Shown: positions 25,924-35,252 of the stretch, in pieces | How the letters are laid out: each line of letters starts with the position of its first letter | How positions within the stretch are numbered: the stretch's first letter is position 1 | Assembly: GCA_965216155.1 (NCBI GenBank) | Contig: CBDCFD010000007.1 | Coordinates: 1,984,001 to 2,048,000 of the forward strand | Origin: CATOSP01 sp965216155 | GTDB taxonomy: Bacteria; Chloroflexota; Dehalococcoidia; Lucifugimonadales; UBA3495 | Direction of reading: 5' to 3' | Length of the DNA: 64,000 nucleotides | The notes under the pieces: generated by a model | The model's input: the letters and a program-made list of their open reading frames with translations, nothing else | Databases searched by the model: none | What the model was told of the DNA's origin: nothing | Program-made: the position numbers and the translations under genes

Positions 25924-27738
25924 TTGGGCTTCTTGGCTCCCTCCGCGCTGCTCTTCGGCCTGCTGGCCGTACCCATCATTGCCTTGTACCTGCTGCGTCT
26001 GAGGGGACGCGAGCGGCGTGTCTCCAGCACCTTCCTCTGGCGGCAGGTAATCCAAGACATCGAGGCCAACACCCCATGGCAGCGTCTTCGGCCCAACCTA
26101 TTGCTCCTGCTCCAGCTTCTGGCCCTGGCTGCCCTGGTCTTCGCGCTGGCCCGCCCCTACTTCCTGCGGGCCAGCGGCGTCGAAGGCGACCTAATTCTGG
26201 TGCTAGACGCATCGGCCAGCATGATGGCCTCCGACGTTTCTCCCTCTCGCTTCGGGGAAGCGCAGCAACGGGCGGTCCGGCTAATAGACCAGCTTCCCCC
26301 GGGCAACCTTGTCACGGTGGTCCGGATGGGCAGCGTGCCGGAGTTCCTGGTAGCCCAAAGCCAGGACCTCGGAAGGGTGCGCGGCGCAATTGCCGAGTCC
26401 CGGCCAGCCGCCGGTGGAGCTAACCTGGCCTCCGCCCTTTCACTGGCGGCATCGGTCGTCCGGGAGGGACGACCGGCACAGGTGGTTGTGCTGAGCGACG
26501 GAAACGTCACCGGCCTCCAGCCCCTGGGACCGCTGCCCTTCGACCTTCGGTACGAGCCTGTCGGGGTCTCGCATAGCAATCTGGCTCTTGCCGCCTTCTC
26601 CATTCAGCACACAGAGGCAGGGGCGCAGGGGCTAGCGCGGGTCGCGAACTACGGCCAGGAGACCCGGGCAACTTCGCTTCATCTATACGCCGATGGCTCC
26701 CTCTACGACGTCAGGGAGTTGGAAGTGGGCGGGAATGGCGACCAGGCCGTGCGTTGGTCCTCACTACCCGAGGCAGCAGTTCTGGAGGCGCGGCTAGTCC
26801 CCGGAGACACCTTCGCCTTGGACGACCGGGCGTGGGCCACAGGAGGTTCCGGTAGCGAGGCGCGAGCTCTCTTGGTCACCAGGGGCAACCGCTTCCTGGA
26901 TAGGTCTTTGTCCTTGCATCCCGGACTAGAGGTAACCAAGGCTACTCCGGAGACATATTCCCCGCAAGGAGAGTTTGACCTTTGGGTCTTTGACGGCTTC
27001 TTCCCCACCACTCCCCCCAATGGTGCGGTATTGGTATTCGACCCGCCGGTGGGCAGCGCCGCGTGGGTGTCCTCGGCGGCCGTACCTGTCCGGACAACTA
27101 GGCCCAGCGGCGGCGATATGCTGCGTTACGTTGACTTGTCGGACGTACACGTTCGGGAGGCGGTCCCGCTTCAGCCCCCGCCGGAAGCGCGGGTCCTCCT
27201 GGACTCTGACCAGGGACCCTTGCTTGCGTTATGGGAAGAGCCCAACCGCAGGATTGCCGCCTTCGCCTTCGACCTACACGACTCAGACCTGTCTCTTCAG
27301 CCCGCCTTCCCTATCCTCACACAAGAATTGATCAGATGGTTGTTGCCCGGAATGAGCGAGGGTCTGATTGCCCGGCCCGGTGGGACCATAGAAGCGCCTA
27401 TACCCCCCGGCTCAAATGCCGCTTGGGTGGAAACGCCCAGCGGACAAAGAAAACAGGTGGCTCCGCCGTTTCCCGCCCAGCCTTTCGTTGTGGAAGAAGT
27501 GGGTCCATACCGCGTAATCTATGAGACTCCGGAAGGAGAGGGGATTGGCCACTTCATAGCCAATCTATTCGACCCTGTGGAGTCAGCTATCGGCCTTTCC
27601 GAGCTGCCTCCCTTGGAAACCCAGCAGAAGCAGGAAGCAGTGTCGGACCTTGTTCCCTGGGAGCTAGCCGCCTGGTTGACCCTAGCTGTTTTGGTCATCC
27701 TGGGAGCGGAGTGGTACGTGTACAGCCGTGGGTATTAG
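25924..27738 (+). CDS. BatA-like membrane protein with VWA domain
   Basis: 604 aa from TTG 25924, nine bases after the DUF58 stop. The N-terminal BatA membrane domain (LLAVPIIALYLLRLRGRERR and LLLLLQLLALAALVFALARP) is followed by a VWA domain with an intact metal-site motif DASASM (about residue 98), a long extracytoplasmic region, and a C-terminal helix (AAWLTLAVLVILGAEW). In Bacteroides the bat genes were linked to aerotolerance; the role here is not known. It overlaps the next gene by 11 bases. Confidence 0.88.
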   Translation: MGFLAPSALLFGLLAVPIIALYLLRLRGRERRVSSTFLWRQVIQDIEANTPWQRLRPNLLLLLQLLALAALVFALARPYFLRASGVEGDLILVLDASASMMASDVSPSRFGEAQQRAVRLIDQLPPGNLVTVVRMGSVPEFLVAQSQDLGRVRGAIAESRPAAGGANLASALSLAASVVREGRPAQVVVLSDGNVTGLQPLGPLPFDLRYEPVGVSHSNLALAAFSIQHTEAGAQGLARVANYGQETRATSLHLYADGSLYDVRELEVGGNGDQAVRWSSLPEAAVLEARLVPGDTFALDDRAWATGGSGSEARALLVTRGNRFLDRSLSLHPGLEVTKATPETYSPQGEFDLWVFDGFFPTTPPNGAVLVFDPPVGSAAWVSSAAVPVRTTRPSGGDMLRYVDLSDVHVREAVPLQPPPEARVLLDSDQGPLLALWEEPNRRIAAFAFDLHDSDLSLQPAFPILTQELIRWLLPGMSEGLIARPGGTIEAPIPPGSNAAWVETPSGQRKQVAPPFPAQPFVVEEVGPYRVIYETPEGEGIGHFIANLFDPVESAIGLSELPPLETQQKQEAVSDLVPWELAAWLTLAVLVILGAEWYVYSRGY

Positions 27739-30598
27739 CTTCGAGCAACCGTTGGCGCTCTTGCTATTGGCACCCGCGTTGGGCGGCGTCGTCTACCTGT
27801 GGCGTCAATCAAGACGTGGAAAGGGGGGCTTGCGCGGCCGGCTCATTCCAGTCCTCAGAATGCTGCTCGTTACGCTCGTTATCCTGGCGCTGGCCGTTCC
27901 CGCCGTTCGCTATACGGTCAACCGGCAGGCCGTGGTGTTCGTTGCCGATCTCTCAGACAGCGTCCGGCAGGAGCGCTCTCAGATCGAAGAGTTCGTCAGG
28001 CAAGCCCTGAAGGCGCGGGGACCGGATGACGAGGCCGGCATCGTCGCTTTCGGGCGCGACGCTCTGGTCGAATGGCCCGTTACTGAAGAAGTAGGATTCC
28101 GGGAATTCCAGTCCGAGGTCCGCGCCAACAACACCGGCCTTGCTGACGGGCTTCGCCTGGCCGCTGCTCTGCTGCCTCCCGATGCCCGCCGCCGGATCGT
28201 GGTCATCTCCGACGGACAAGAGAATCTGGGCGATGCGGTGGAGCAAGCACGGTTCATACGAGCGCAGGGAGTTCAAGTGGATGTTGCGCCGCTAAAAGGG
28301 CCTTCCGGCCCCGAGGTGCTGGTGGATTCGGTGGTTGCGCCCTCTTCAGCCAATGCCGGACAGCGGGTCCCGGTGGAGGTCACCGTTGGCAGCACGCTGG
28401 AGGCGGACGCCACTCTGCAAGTGTCGGTGGACGGCGCGTTAGTCTCTTCCAGGCAGGTTTCCCTTGAGGCCGGAAAAACGCGGTTCTCATTCGACGTGGG
28501 CGTCGACCGTCCGGGGTTTCACACCATCCGCGTGACAATAAACAGTGGGACCGACACCCGCTTGCAAAACAACCGGGCCGATGCTTTCGTCAACGTCCAC
28601 GGACCTCCGGCGGTCCTGGTGGTGGAGGACCGGGAGGGTGCGGCTAAGAACGTCTCAGAGGCCCTGCAAGCCACTATGCTGCAAGTTGACGTGACGCCAG
28701 CGGCCCTTTTCCCCGAGTCCCTCGAGGAGTTGGGAAGGTACTCCGGGATTGTCCTGGTCGACGTGCCCGCGGAGTCCTTGGGCCAGGGCAAGATGGAAGT
28801 GATTCGGGGGGCCGTCCGCGACTTGGGCAAAGGTCTCCTCGTGGTGGGGGCCGCCCATAGCTTCACCATGGGCGAGTACAGGGACACGCCCTTGGAGGAA
28901 GTATTGCCAGTCACCTCGGAGATCCCGGAACGCGAGGAGAAGGGCAAGGTGGCGCTGGGGCTGGTCATAGACAAGTCCGGCAGTATGTCCGGTCCAGGCT
29001 CGGACGGCGTGGCCAAAGTTGAGATGGCCAAAGAAGCGGCCCGCCTCAGCCTGGAAGAGTTGGAGCCTTATGACCTCGCCGGGGTGGTCGCCTTTGACGC
29101 GGGTAACTGGTGGCAGGTGCCCATAGGAGTAATCGGAAGCGACGCGCACCTGAAAGAGATGCAGGATTCCATCGGTACGTTGATATCCAGCGGCGGCACC
29201 GATATCTACCCCGCGCTGGTCTCTGCTTACCTGGGTCTGGCCGATGCCCCTGCGCCGCGCAGACACATGGTCCTGCTCACGGACGGTATTTCGCCGCCGG
29301 GCGACTACCCGGGGCTCCTGTCTTCCATGAAGGAAGGGGATATAACCCTGTCTACCATCGCTGTTGGGCAGGACGTCGACGCCAGTCTCCTCCAATGGCT
29401 GGCAGACAAAGGAGGCGGACGCTTCTACTTTACCGGCCGGGCGCGGGATATCCCGCGGATATTGACTAAAGAGACTCGTCTTGCCGCCCGCCACGCCATC
29501 GTGGAAGAGCCGACGACGGCCCTGGTGGCGGGGAATAGCCCGGTACTGCGCTCCACGGGAGGCGAGTTCCCCACCCTGGGAGGATACGTGACCACCCTGC
29601 CAAAGAACGCGGCCCACGTTGTGTTGGTGTCTCCCAGAGGAGACCCACTACTCGCCCAGTGGCAGTACGGTCTCGGGCGGACCATCGCCTGGACCAGCGA
29701 CAGTGAAGGCCGATGGACGTCAACCCTCAATGCTTGGAAGGGGGCGCCCGTCTTCTGGTCAGCGTTGGTGGACTGGACCCTACCGCCGCAGGAAGCGCCG
29801 TTCCAGGCCCGGGGCGCGGTAAAGGCAGGTGTGGCTTCGTTGGTCGTGGAAGGAAAAGTACGAGAGGAAGCGCGGCTATCAGCAAACATCGTAGGGCCAC
29901 GGCTGGATGCGGTGAATATCCCGCTGCCGGCCATGGCGCCGGAGCGTTTCGAAGCGGAATTTCTAGCCAACGAACAAGGTCCGTACCTGATACAGATCCT
30001 AGAGGAGACGCCGCAGGGTGGACGACGCTCCACTACCACCGGTCTAGTGGCGCCCTACTCGCCTGAGTACCAGGCGTTGGAAGGAGGCCCCGGCTTACTG
30101 GAACGTCTCGCAGCCATTACCAACGGGGAAGTTGTCGGTAGCCCGTCCGAGTCTTTTGGCCCGGGACTGCCGCCAGCCTACGGGGATGTACCCCTGGCCT
30201 GGTGGCTGTTGATGGCAGCAGCCCTCCTCTTGCCGCTGGATATCGCCTTCCGCCGCCTGAACCTGTCCCTCATCGAAGCCGTGTCCAGGCTCTCGACAGC
30301 CAAGGCATGGGTGCTCCGGCGCGGCGTGCCACGGCCACCCGAGCCAGTCTCGCCGGTGCTCGCAAACGTGCGTCAGCGCAGGGCCGGACGGCCCAGGCTA
30401 ACTATTAGCGGTACAAGCCAGCGGGAATCCACCGCGACCAATCCCGCTGTACCATCCGATGGGCAGATTATTAAGCCCGAGGAGCAGGGTGCTGGACCGA
30501 GGAAGAGCGCACCCAATAGCTTGGAGCAAGACCGGGAAGGGACCGAGTCTACGATGGAGCGCTGGCTGCGGGCCAAGCGCCGTGCGAGAAACAGGTAA
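27728..30598 (+). CDS. Large VWA-domain membrane protein
   Basis: 956 aa from GTG 27728. Two N-terminal helices (LLLLAPALGGVVYLW and LLVTLVILALAVPAV) are followed by a first VWA-like domain (VVFVADLSDSVRQE, about residue 70) and a second with a full metal site LVIDKSGSMSG (about 415) and LLTDGISPPGDYPG. A C-terminal helix WWLLMAAALLLPLDIAF lies at about 825. The last 100 residues are basic and Ser-rich and face the cytoplasm. Last gene of the operon; a terminator-like hairpin follows. Confidence 0.87.
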   Translation: MGISFEQPLALLLLAPALGGVVYLWRQSRRGKGGLRGRLIPVLRMLLVTLVILALAVPAVRYTVNRQAVVFVADLSDSVRQERSQIEEFVRQALKARGPDDEAGIVAFGRDALVEWPVTEEVGFREFQSEVRANNTGLADGLRLAAALLPPDARRRIVVISDGQENLGDAVEQARFIRAQGVQVDVAPLKGPSGPEVLVDSVVAPSSANAGQRVPVEVTVGSTLEADATLQVSVDGALVSSRQVSLEAGKTRFSFDVGVDRPGFHTIRVTINSGTDTRLQNNRADAFVNVHGPPAVLVVEDREGAAKNVSEALQATMLQVDVTPAALFPESLEELGRYSGIVLVDVPAESLGQGKMEVIRGAVRDLGKGLLVVGAAHSFTMGEYRDTPLEEVLPVTSEIPEREEKGKVALGLVIDKSGSMSGPGSDGVAKVEMAKEAARLSLEELEPYDLAGVVAFDAGNWWQVPIGVIGSDAHLKEMQDSIGTLISSGGTDIYPALVSAYLGLADAPAPRRHMVLLTDGISPPGDYPGLLSSMKEGDITLSTIAVGQDVDASLLQWLADKGGGRFYFTGRARDIPRILTKETRLAARHAIVEEPTTALVAGNSPVLRSTGGEFPTLGGYVTTLPKNAAHVVLVSPRGDPLLAQWQYGLGRTIAWTSDSEGRWTSTLNAWKGAPVFWSALVDWTLPPQEAPFQARGAVKAGVASLVVEGKVREEARLSANIVGPRLDAVNIPLPAMAPERFEAEFLANEQGPYLIQILEETPQGGRRSTTTGLVAPYSPEYQALEGGPGLLERLAAITNGEVVGSPSESFGPGLPPAYGDVPLAWWLLMAAALLLPLDIAFRRLNLSLIEAVSRLSTAKAWVLRRGVPRPPEPVSPVLANVRQRRAGRPRLTISGTSQRESTATNPAVPSDGQIIKPEEQGAGPRKSAPNSLEQDREGTESTMERWLRAKRRARNR

Positions 30599-30643
30599 GG
30601 AGTGTCCTGGTCCCATTTCCCGGTGGCTGCGTAGTCCTTACGC

Positions 30644-30671
30644 CCGGTGGACACCAGACACCGGTTATTTT
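30644..30671 (+). terminator. Likely intrinsic terminator of the MoxR/VWA operon
   Basis: CCGGTG and CACCGG form a six-pair stem with a nine-base loop, followed directly by TTATTTT. It stands 46 bases after the last stop of the operon. The short stem makes the call moderate. The rest of 30672-30809 has no gene; it separates two convergent units. Confidence 0.5.
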
Positions 30672-30809
30672 CCTCTAATGCTCTTAGCCGCTTGGCCTCT
30701 AAGACCTCCAAGCGGACGTACTTAGACCTCCACTTTTCGGTTAGGCTGGTGGCAGGCTATACAATCCAAGGTGCGGGGGCGTTGAAACGACGAAGTTTAG
30801 TAGCGATTA

Positions 30810-32879
30810 TCATTGCAGGTCGTCCAGAAACTCCGACGCCGGTTTGACCCCGGTTACCATCAGGTAGTCCCGCGCACGGGTGCAGGCCACATAGAGCAGG
30901 TTTCGCTCGGTGTTGTAAACCTCTTCCAGGTCTGCCTCGTCGGCGATAGACTCCACTCTGGACTGGAGAGGGATAACCTCCGAGTCGCAAGCCATCACCG
31001 CCACGGCGCGAAATTCCAGGCCCTTGGCCAAGTGCATGGTGCCGACCGTCACGCAGCCCTCTTCTGCGTCCATGTCTTCGTCAAGTATGGAGTAAGGTAG
31101 GCGGCTTCGTTTAACCGCAGCAACAGCCCGCTTGGTCTGGTCTATCGAACGCACGAATACGCCAATTTCGCCGGGTTGGAGGCCCTCGGAGATTCTGTCG
31201 GTCAACCACTCGCTCACTGCGGAGGATTCGGCCTCTTCGTCTTCGAGGACTTGAACAGTAGGCCGTGGCCCGTTGAACACCGACACCGTGCCTTTCCGTT
31301 CTTCCAGGTTGCCGTCAACGTCGGAAATTGCCGGGTCCAGAAGGCGGTCTGCCTGCGTCCTGATCTGGTGCGAAGTGCGGTAGTTTATCCGCAGGGTTTG
31401 GGAACGGCCCCGCACGTCAACACCGAGCTCTTTCCAGGAAAAAGGCTGTTGGAAGATTCGCTGACCCAGGTCACCGGCGAAGAAAAGTCCGTTTGCTCCG
31501 CCTCTGGCCAGGGCGGCCAGGAATCGCAACTGGGCGACGCTCACGTCCTGGGCCTCATCGACCACAACGTGGTCAAAAGGCGGATGTTCCAGTCGTTCAA
31601 CTTCTCGGGTCAACCGCCCGAACATTTCGGCCCTGGTCACCAGTCCCTGTTCTCGCAAGCCCGACCTGACCCGTTGGAACACCGGCCACAATGCCTTTCG
31701 TTGCGTTTCTGACAGCCTGCGGTAGCGGCCGATGCGGGCTACGTCCCGGTAGCTTTCCCAAGTGTCCAACTGCCAAGAGTCCACAACTCGGCCCCACTCC
31801 GTGAGGAGAAAAGCTTGGGAGAAATTGGTTCCCTCCTTACCGGCGGCGTCTTCGACAATGGCTATAATAGATGCCCGTGCAACCAATTTCGGCGGGCCAA
31901 ACGCAGCCTCGTAGAGGCTGAGGCCGACGGCATCCAGCGAGTCCACGACGATTCTTCCGTCTGGCTGCACTTCTTGATGGATCAGGAGTTCCAGCTTGGT
32001 TCTCAACAGATTCGCCAGTGCGTCGGAGAAGGTGGTAAGCAGAACCCGGGCGTCCGGGTTGGACTTGGCGAGAAATGCTGCCCGGTGGAGGGCTACGACC
32101 GTCTTCCCGGTGCCGGCGGAACCGGAAACCCTGGCCGGTCCGTTGTAGTTTCGCTCCACCAGCCCTAGCTGGGCCGGATGGAGAAAGATGGTCCATTTCT
32201 CCCAGGGGTATTCCAGCGCCTCTTCCAATTCCTCGACGTTGCGCATGACGCGGAAGCGGCGCAGCGCGTCGGGGTGGGCGAAGGGGTCTGCCCCGGAAGT
32301 CGCGGGGAGGGACGGCTGGGGTGTCTTGCCAACGGCCAGTTCCAGCAGCGCCTCCGCCGCCTCAGCGGGCAAGTGTTCCGCCAGATCCAACACGTTGTCC
32401 TCATTGGCGGCCCTGACATCCTCCAGCCACTCTACCGGCACCCCGTAACCCAGCAGTTGGTCGTCCGGGACGTGGGGGGAAAGCTGAGGCTTTGGCGGCG
32501 CTTGGGTCTCCGCCTCCGCGTACACGGGGACCGCAATCTCCTGGACAATCTCCCGAAGCTCCACCAGTTGGGCCGCGCCGGTGGTTGGATGGGCCTCCAG
32601 CTTCCTGCGCTCGGCCCACTTATAGGCTTCATCGTGGTGGCCGACGTAGCACAACGTCATGCCGTCGCCTGCCCGGTGGACGATAATGCGGAAGTCCAGA
32701 TTAACGCGAACCGACCAGAAATTGGGGTCTTTCGCGCCGGTGACCCGGTGCAAGCTATGGCCCGGCCGGGCGGGATTGAGCTGCAAGTCAAAGGCGGTAG
32801 TTTTGGCCGCCTTCTGCTGCTCGTTGGGGAGTCGGGCCAAGCTGGCGGTGAAAGTGTCGGCTATGCGGAAGTTCATCAC
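30810..32879 (-). CDS. UvrD/Rep-like helicase with N-terminal RelE-like domain
   Basis: 689 aa. Residues 1-90 have a RelE/ParE-like fold signature (FTASLARLPNEQQKAAKTTA and WSVRVNLDFRIIVHRAGDGM then CYVGHHDEAYKWAERR). From about 240 comes a superfamily-1 helicase: Walker A GSAGTGKTVVALHRA, Walker B FDHVVVDEAQDVSVAQL, motif III-like GDLGQRI, motif IV RINYRTS, motif V TVGTMHLAKGLEFRAV, and motif VI LLYVACTRARD. RelE-helicase fusions are known in defence islands; the toxin part may sense RNA or ribosomes. It starts 12 bases after the AAA ATPase gene and is surely cotranscribed with it. Confidence 0.9.
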   Translation of the reverse strand: MMNFRIADTFTASLARLPNEQQKAAKTTAFDLQLNPARPGHSLHRVTGAKDPNFWSVRVNLDFRIIVHRAGDGMTLCYVGHHDEAYKWAERRKLEAHPTTGAAQLVELREIVQEIAVPVYAEAETQAPPKPQLSPHVPDDQLLGYGVPVEWLEDVRAANEDNVLDLAEHLPAEAAEALLELAVGKTPQPSLPATSGADPFAHPDALRRFRVMRNVEELEEALEYPWEKWTIFLHPAQLGLVERNYNGPARVSGSAGTGKTVVALHRAAFLAKSNPDARVLLTTFSDALANLLRTKLELLIHQEVQPDGRIVVDSLDAVGLSLYEAAFGPPKLVARASIIAIVEDAAGKEGTNFSQAFLLTEWGRVVDSWQLDTWESYRDVARIGRYRRLSETQRKALWPVFQRVRSGLREQGLVTRAEMFGRLTREVERLEHPPFDHVVVDEAQDVSVAQLRFLAALARGGANGLFFAGDLGQRIFQQPFSWKELGVDVRGRSQTLRINYRTSHQIRTQADRLLDPAISDVDGNLEERKGTVSVFNGPRPTVQVLEDEEAESSAVSEWLTDRISEGLQPGEIGVFVRSIDQTKRAVAAVKRSRLPYSILDEDMDAEEGCVTVGTMHLAKGLEFRAVAVMACDSEVIPLQSRVESIADEADLEEVYNTERNLLYVACTRARDYLMVTGVKPASEFLDDLQ

Positions 32880-32891
32880 TAGCCGCGCGGA

Positions 32892-34079
32892 TTATCGCCA
32901 GTCATCGCCTGGCATGATGCGCAACATGAACTCATCAAACATTGGAACTGTAAAGGCGGTGTCACCGTGTCTTGGACTCCAGATCATGCCTTTTGCAATC
33001 AATTGATTTCGGGTCGGGGCCAAAGAACTCACTTGGCGGTTCAGTTCATTTGCAATATCACCGGAACGATGATGCCCCGCCCCAAGCGCTGCCATCGCTC
33101 GCACGTACTTTTTTTCCGACGGAGTCAGCCGGTCAAACCTGACCAGGAAAAAGCTCCCATCCAGAGTAGCCATGACTTGTCTGGACGCGATTTCCACATC
33201 AGCGGCCGTGATCGGAGACATCTCTGCCACATCCCAGACATGCTTACCCCATTCCTGCAAAAAGTAGGGATAGCATCGCGTTTGATGTACGATGGCATCC
33301 AGAGCGGCGGTCTCTATCTCCACTTCCTCGTCCGCCGCGGGTTTGGCAATGGCCAGCCTTGCGTCCGCATCAGATAATGGTCCGATTTCAGGGAACTCAA
33401 AGAGCCTCTCTGCGTAGGACTTGGCCTTCCCCATACGCCCCCGCACCTGGGGCAGGCCGGCGCCAAGCATTACTACCGGAAGTTGCCGCTGGGCTGTCCG
33501 GTGCAACGCAGTGATCAATGCGGCCAGTTCATCTTCTTTCACGTATTGAATTTCGTCTATGAAGATTCCTACGCAAGTCCCATCTGCCTTGGCTGCCTCG
33601 CCGACTACTTCCAACAACTCCTGCAAGTCGATTTCCAAATCCCCGTTATCTGCTAAACCAGGCTCGGGGTCGAAGTCTAAACCGACCTCGATGTCCTGGT
33701 ATTTCACCTTCAAGGCTCCAACAAATCCCGCAAGCCCTCTGAGGGCGCGTTGCGCCAACTGTTTGGCGGCCGCTCGATTTGAGAGTTTCAGCAACGCAAT
33801 GCGCAGTTGAGGCGCCAGAACGGAAGGAAGGGAACGACCCTCGGGTGCCTCTATACACAGGGCGAAAATGCCCCTTTCTTCGGCGTCTTCCCGGATGCGG
33901 TCCAGAAGCACGGTCTTGCCAACACCGCGCAGGCCGACCATCAAAAAGCTCTTGCTTGTGCGTCCAATTCTGATACGTTCCAACGCGATGCGCGCGGTGG
34001 AACGTATCTCATCGCGACCGGCAAGTTCGGGTGGTGGTGTTCCCGCCCCTGGTGCATAAGGGTTGCGTATCGGATCCAT
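32892..34079 (-). CDS. AAA ATPase (AAA_16/Orc-like), partner of the helicase
   Basis: 395 aa. Walker A is MVGLRGVGKTVLLDRI (about residues 47-62) and Walker B is VGIFIDEIQYVKEDEL. It has the sensor-like VVMLGAGLPQ and a C-terminal winged-helix region (YVRAMAALGAGHHRSGDIAN then SLAPTRNQLIAKGMIWSPR). The architecture resembles ATPases that load helicases or regulate defence effectors. The ATG at 34079 is only about ten bases from a promoter-like site that overlaps a large dyad at 34090-34144. Confidence 0.85.
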   Translation of the reverse strand: MDPIRNPYAPGAGTPPPELAGRDEIRSTARIALERIRIGRTSKSFLMVGLRGVGKTVLLDRIREDAEERGIFALCIEAPEGRSLPSVLAPQLRIALLKLSNRAAAKQLAQRALRGLAGFVGALKVKYQDIEVGLDFDPEPGLADNGDLEIDLQELLEVVGEAAKADGTCVGIFIDEIQYVKEDELAALITALHRTAQRQLPVVMLGAGLPQVRGRMGKAKSYAERLFEFPEIGPLSDADARLAIAKPAADEEVEIETAALDAIVHQTRCYPYFLQEWGKHVWDVAEMSPITAADVEIASRQVMATLDGSFFLVRFDRLTPSEKKYVRAMAALGAGHHRSGDIANELNRQVSSLAPTRNQLIAKGMIWSPRHGDTAFTVPMFDEFMLRIMPGDDWR

Positions 34080-34089
34080 AGCGCTAGTC

Positions 34090-34144
34090 TATAGCAAAGT
34101 TAGCTAAATTACAAGAAAACCATAATATGGCTAATTTTGCTATA
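34090..34144 (-). promoter_or_regulatory. Operator-like dyad over the promoter of the ATPase-helicase operon
   Basis: TATAGCAAAGTTAGC (34090-34104) and GCTAATTTTGCTATA (34130-34144) are inverted repeats with one mismatch in 15 positions, 25 bases apart, in the only AT-rich patch of this region. On the minus strand TTGTAA and TATAGA are spaced about like -35 and -10 boxes just before the ATPase ATG, so a protein bound to the dyad would cover the promoter. The regulator is unknown. Confidence 0.55.
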
Positions 34145-34165
34145 AGTGGGTTTGATAATGCGCCA

Positions 34166-34486
34166 TCACCCCACCCGGAAAACCTTCATTACCTCATCCC
34201 CCAAATGGTTGATTACCTTCACAGCTATGCGCCCCGACTCCGGCCGTGGGAACGGCCGCGACGTGGCGCTGTGCAGGGTGGCCCAGGCGTCCTCGTCTAT
34301 TTCGGCCTTGAGGGTTGTTTTCAGGGACTTGTACGGGTCGCCGGCGCCGAGGAAGTAGGCGTGGCGGACGAAGAAACTCTCCTGGTTGTAGTCGGTGTCG
34401 ATGAACCAGCAGGCGATACCCTCCGGTCCGTCGCTGCGCACCTCGCCGGTGTTGGGGTGGAACACGTCCACGCCGTTCACCCGCAC
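34166..34486 (-). pseudogene. mod C-terminal fragment (type III-like methyltransferase)
   Basis: The end of the Mod protein, separated from the rest by the S23 insertion: VRVNGVDVFHPNTGEVRSDG then GIACWFIDTDYNQESFFVRH and a C-terminus KVINHLGDEVMKVFRV. These are the usual last 105 residues of this Mod family. It is in a different frame from the preceding part (34477-35730) because the insertion is not a multiple of three. Confidence 0.75.
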
Positions 34487-34491
34487 CTGGG

Positions 34492-34925
34492 TGAAGTGGA
34501 TAGTGGCGAGTGGATAGTGAACGCATCAGGGCGTGCAGCATTTTGTTTATCTCGGCGCAGTCGTTCAACAAGTTGACGGAATTCTTCCTGTCCAGCAGCT
34601 CCAGCCTTGCGGATAAGGTCAGGAAGGTTTCGAGTTCCGCCAGGGAGCCCCGAGCGATGCCAAGCGACTGGAGAAACTCCCCCGTAGTTCGCCTTGCCTG
34701 CCCTTCCGCGATGTTCGCGGGAATCGAGGATGCTGCCCGCCGCATCTGCGAGGTAATCCCAAATCTCTCTTCGGCAGGAAAGCGCCGCGTAAGCTCGTAA
34801 ATCTTCACGGTCAAGTCCATTGACTTCTGCCAGACTATCAATTCCCGATACGAACTTAAAGATGTCATACGGCGCAACCCTCTTCCCAAAACTATCCACT
34901 AACCACTCTTCACTAGCCACTTCCA
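34492..34925 (-). mobile_element. S23-bearing heptamer-repeat insertion in mod
   Basis: About 430 bp between the Mod segments GEPDVEV and QVRVNGVDVFHP. Its two ends are heptamer arrays in opposite orientation: on the minus strand GTGGCTAGTGAAGAGTGG... at the start (34887-34922) and ACTATCCACTCGCCACTATC... at the end (34496-34520). Between them is one S23 gene. Intervening sequences of 23S rRNA genes have the same build (inverted ends that extend a helix, S23 gene inside), but here the host is a protein gene. Confidence 0.7.
34509..34868 (-). CDS. S23-type four-helix-bundle protein (23S rRNA intervening-sequence family)
   Basis: From ATG 34868: SLSSYRELIVWQKSMDLTVK, IYELTRRFPAEERFGITSQM, RRAASSIPANIAEGQARRTT and EFLQSLGIARGSLAELETFL, the complete family signature in 120 residues. 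Crystal structures of the family show pentameric four-helix bundles related to the Avd protein of diversity-generating retroelements; the function is unknown. The family part ends at the right heptamer array without its own stop, so translation would run on into mod DNA to a stop at 34194. It is in a different frame from mod. Confidence 0.85.
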
Positions 34926-35189
34926 CGTCCGGCTCGCCGAAGATTACGAACAGGTTGCCGTTGCCGGTGTTTTTCAGCTCCCCGGCCATGTGCAGATCGG
35001 CGTTCATGCGGGCCTTGAGCACCGGGATGCGGCCCAGGCTTTCGAACTCGGTGGTGTGGGCGTCGTAGTTGAAGGCGCAGGCGATCAGCACTTCAAACCC
35101 GCATTCCGCCGCTTCCCTTGCTGCCTCCACCAGGTCGGGGCGGGAGACGGTGCCGAACTCCGGGCCGATGAACACCGCTGCGCGGCGTT

Positions 35190-35252
35190 CAGTGGATAGT
35201 GGCGAGTGGTTAGTGGATAGTTCTTCATGGGCGCCATCACTATCCACTATTA
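35190..35252. repeat. Heptamer hairpin element in mod (element D)
   Basis: AGTGGAT AGTGGCG AGTGGTT AGTGGAT is followed, after a short GC-rich loop, by CACTATCCACTATTAC, which is its inverted form. In mod it is read in frame as the residues around EELSTNHSPLSTERR, so the protein stays open. Confidence 0.75.

Noticed and set aside
34194..34508. Extension of the S23 protein to 230 residues
   Set aside because: After the family domain the reading is mod DNA out of frame; it is run-through, not a fusion domain.
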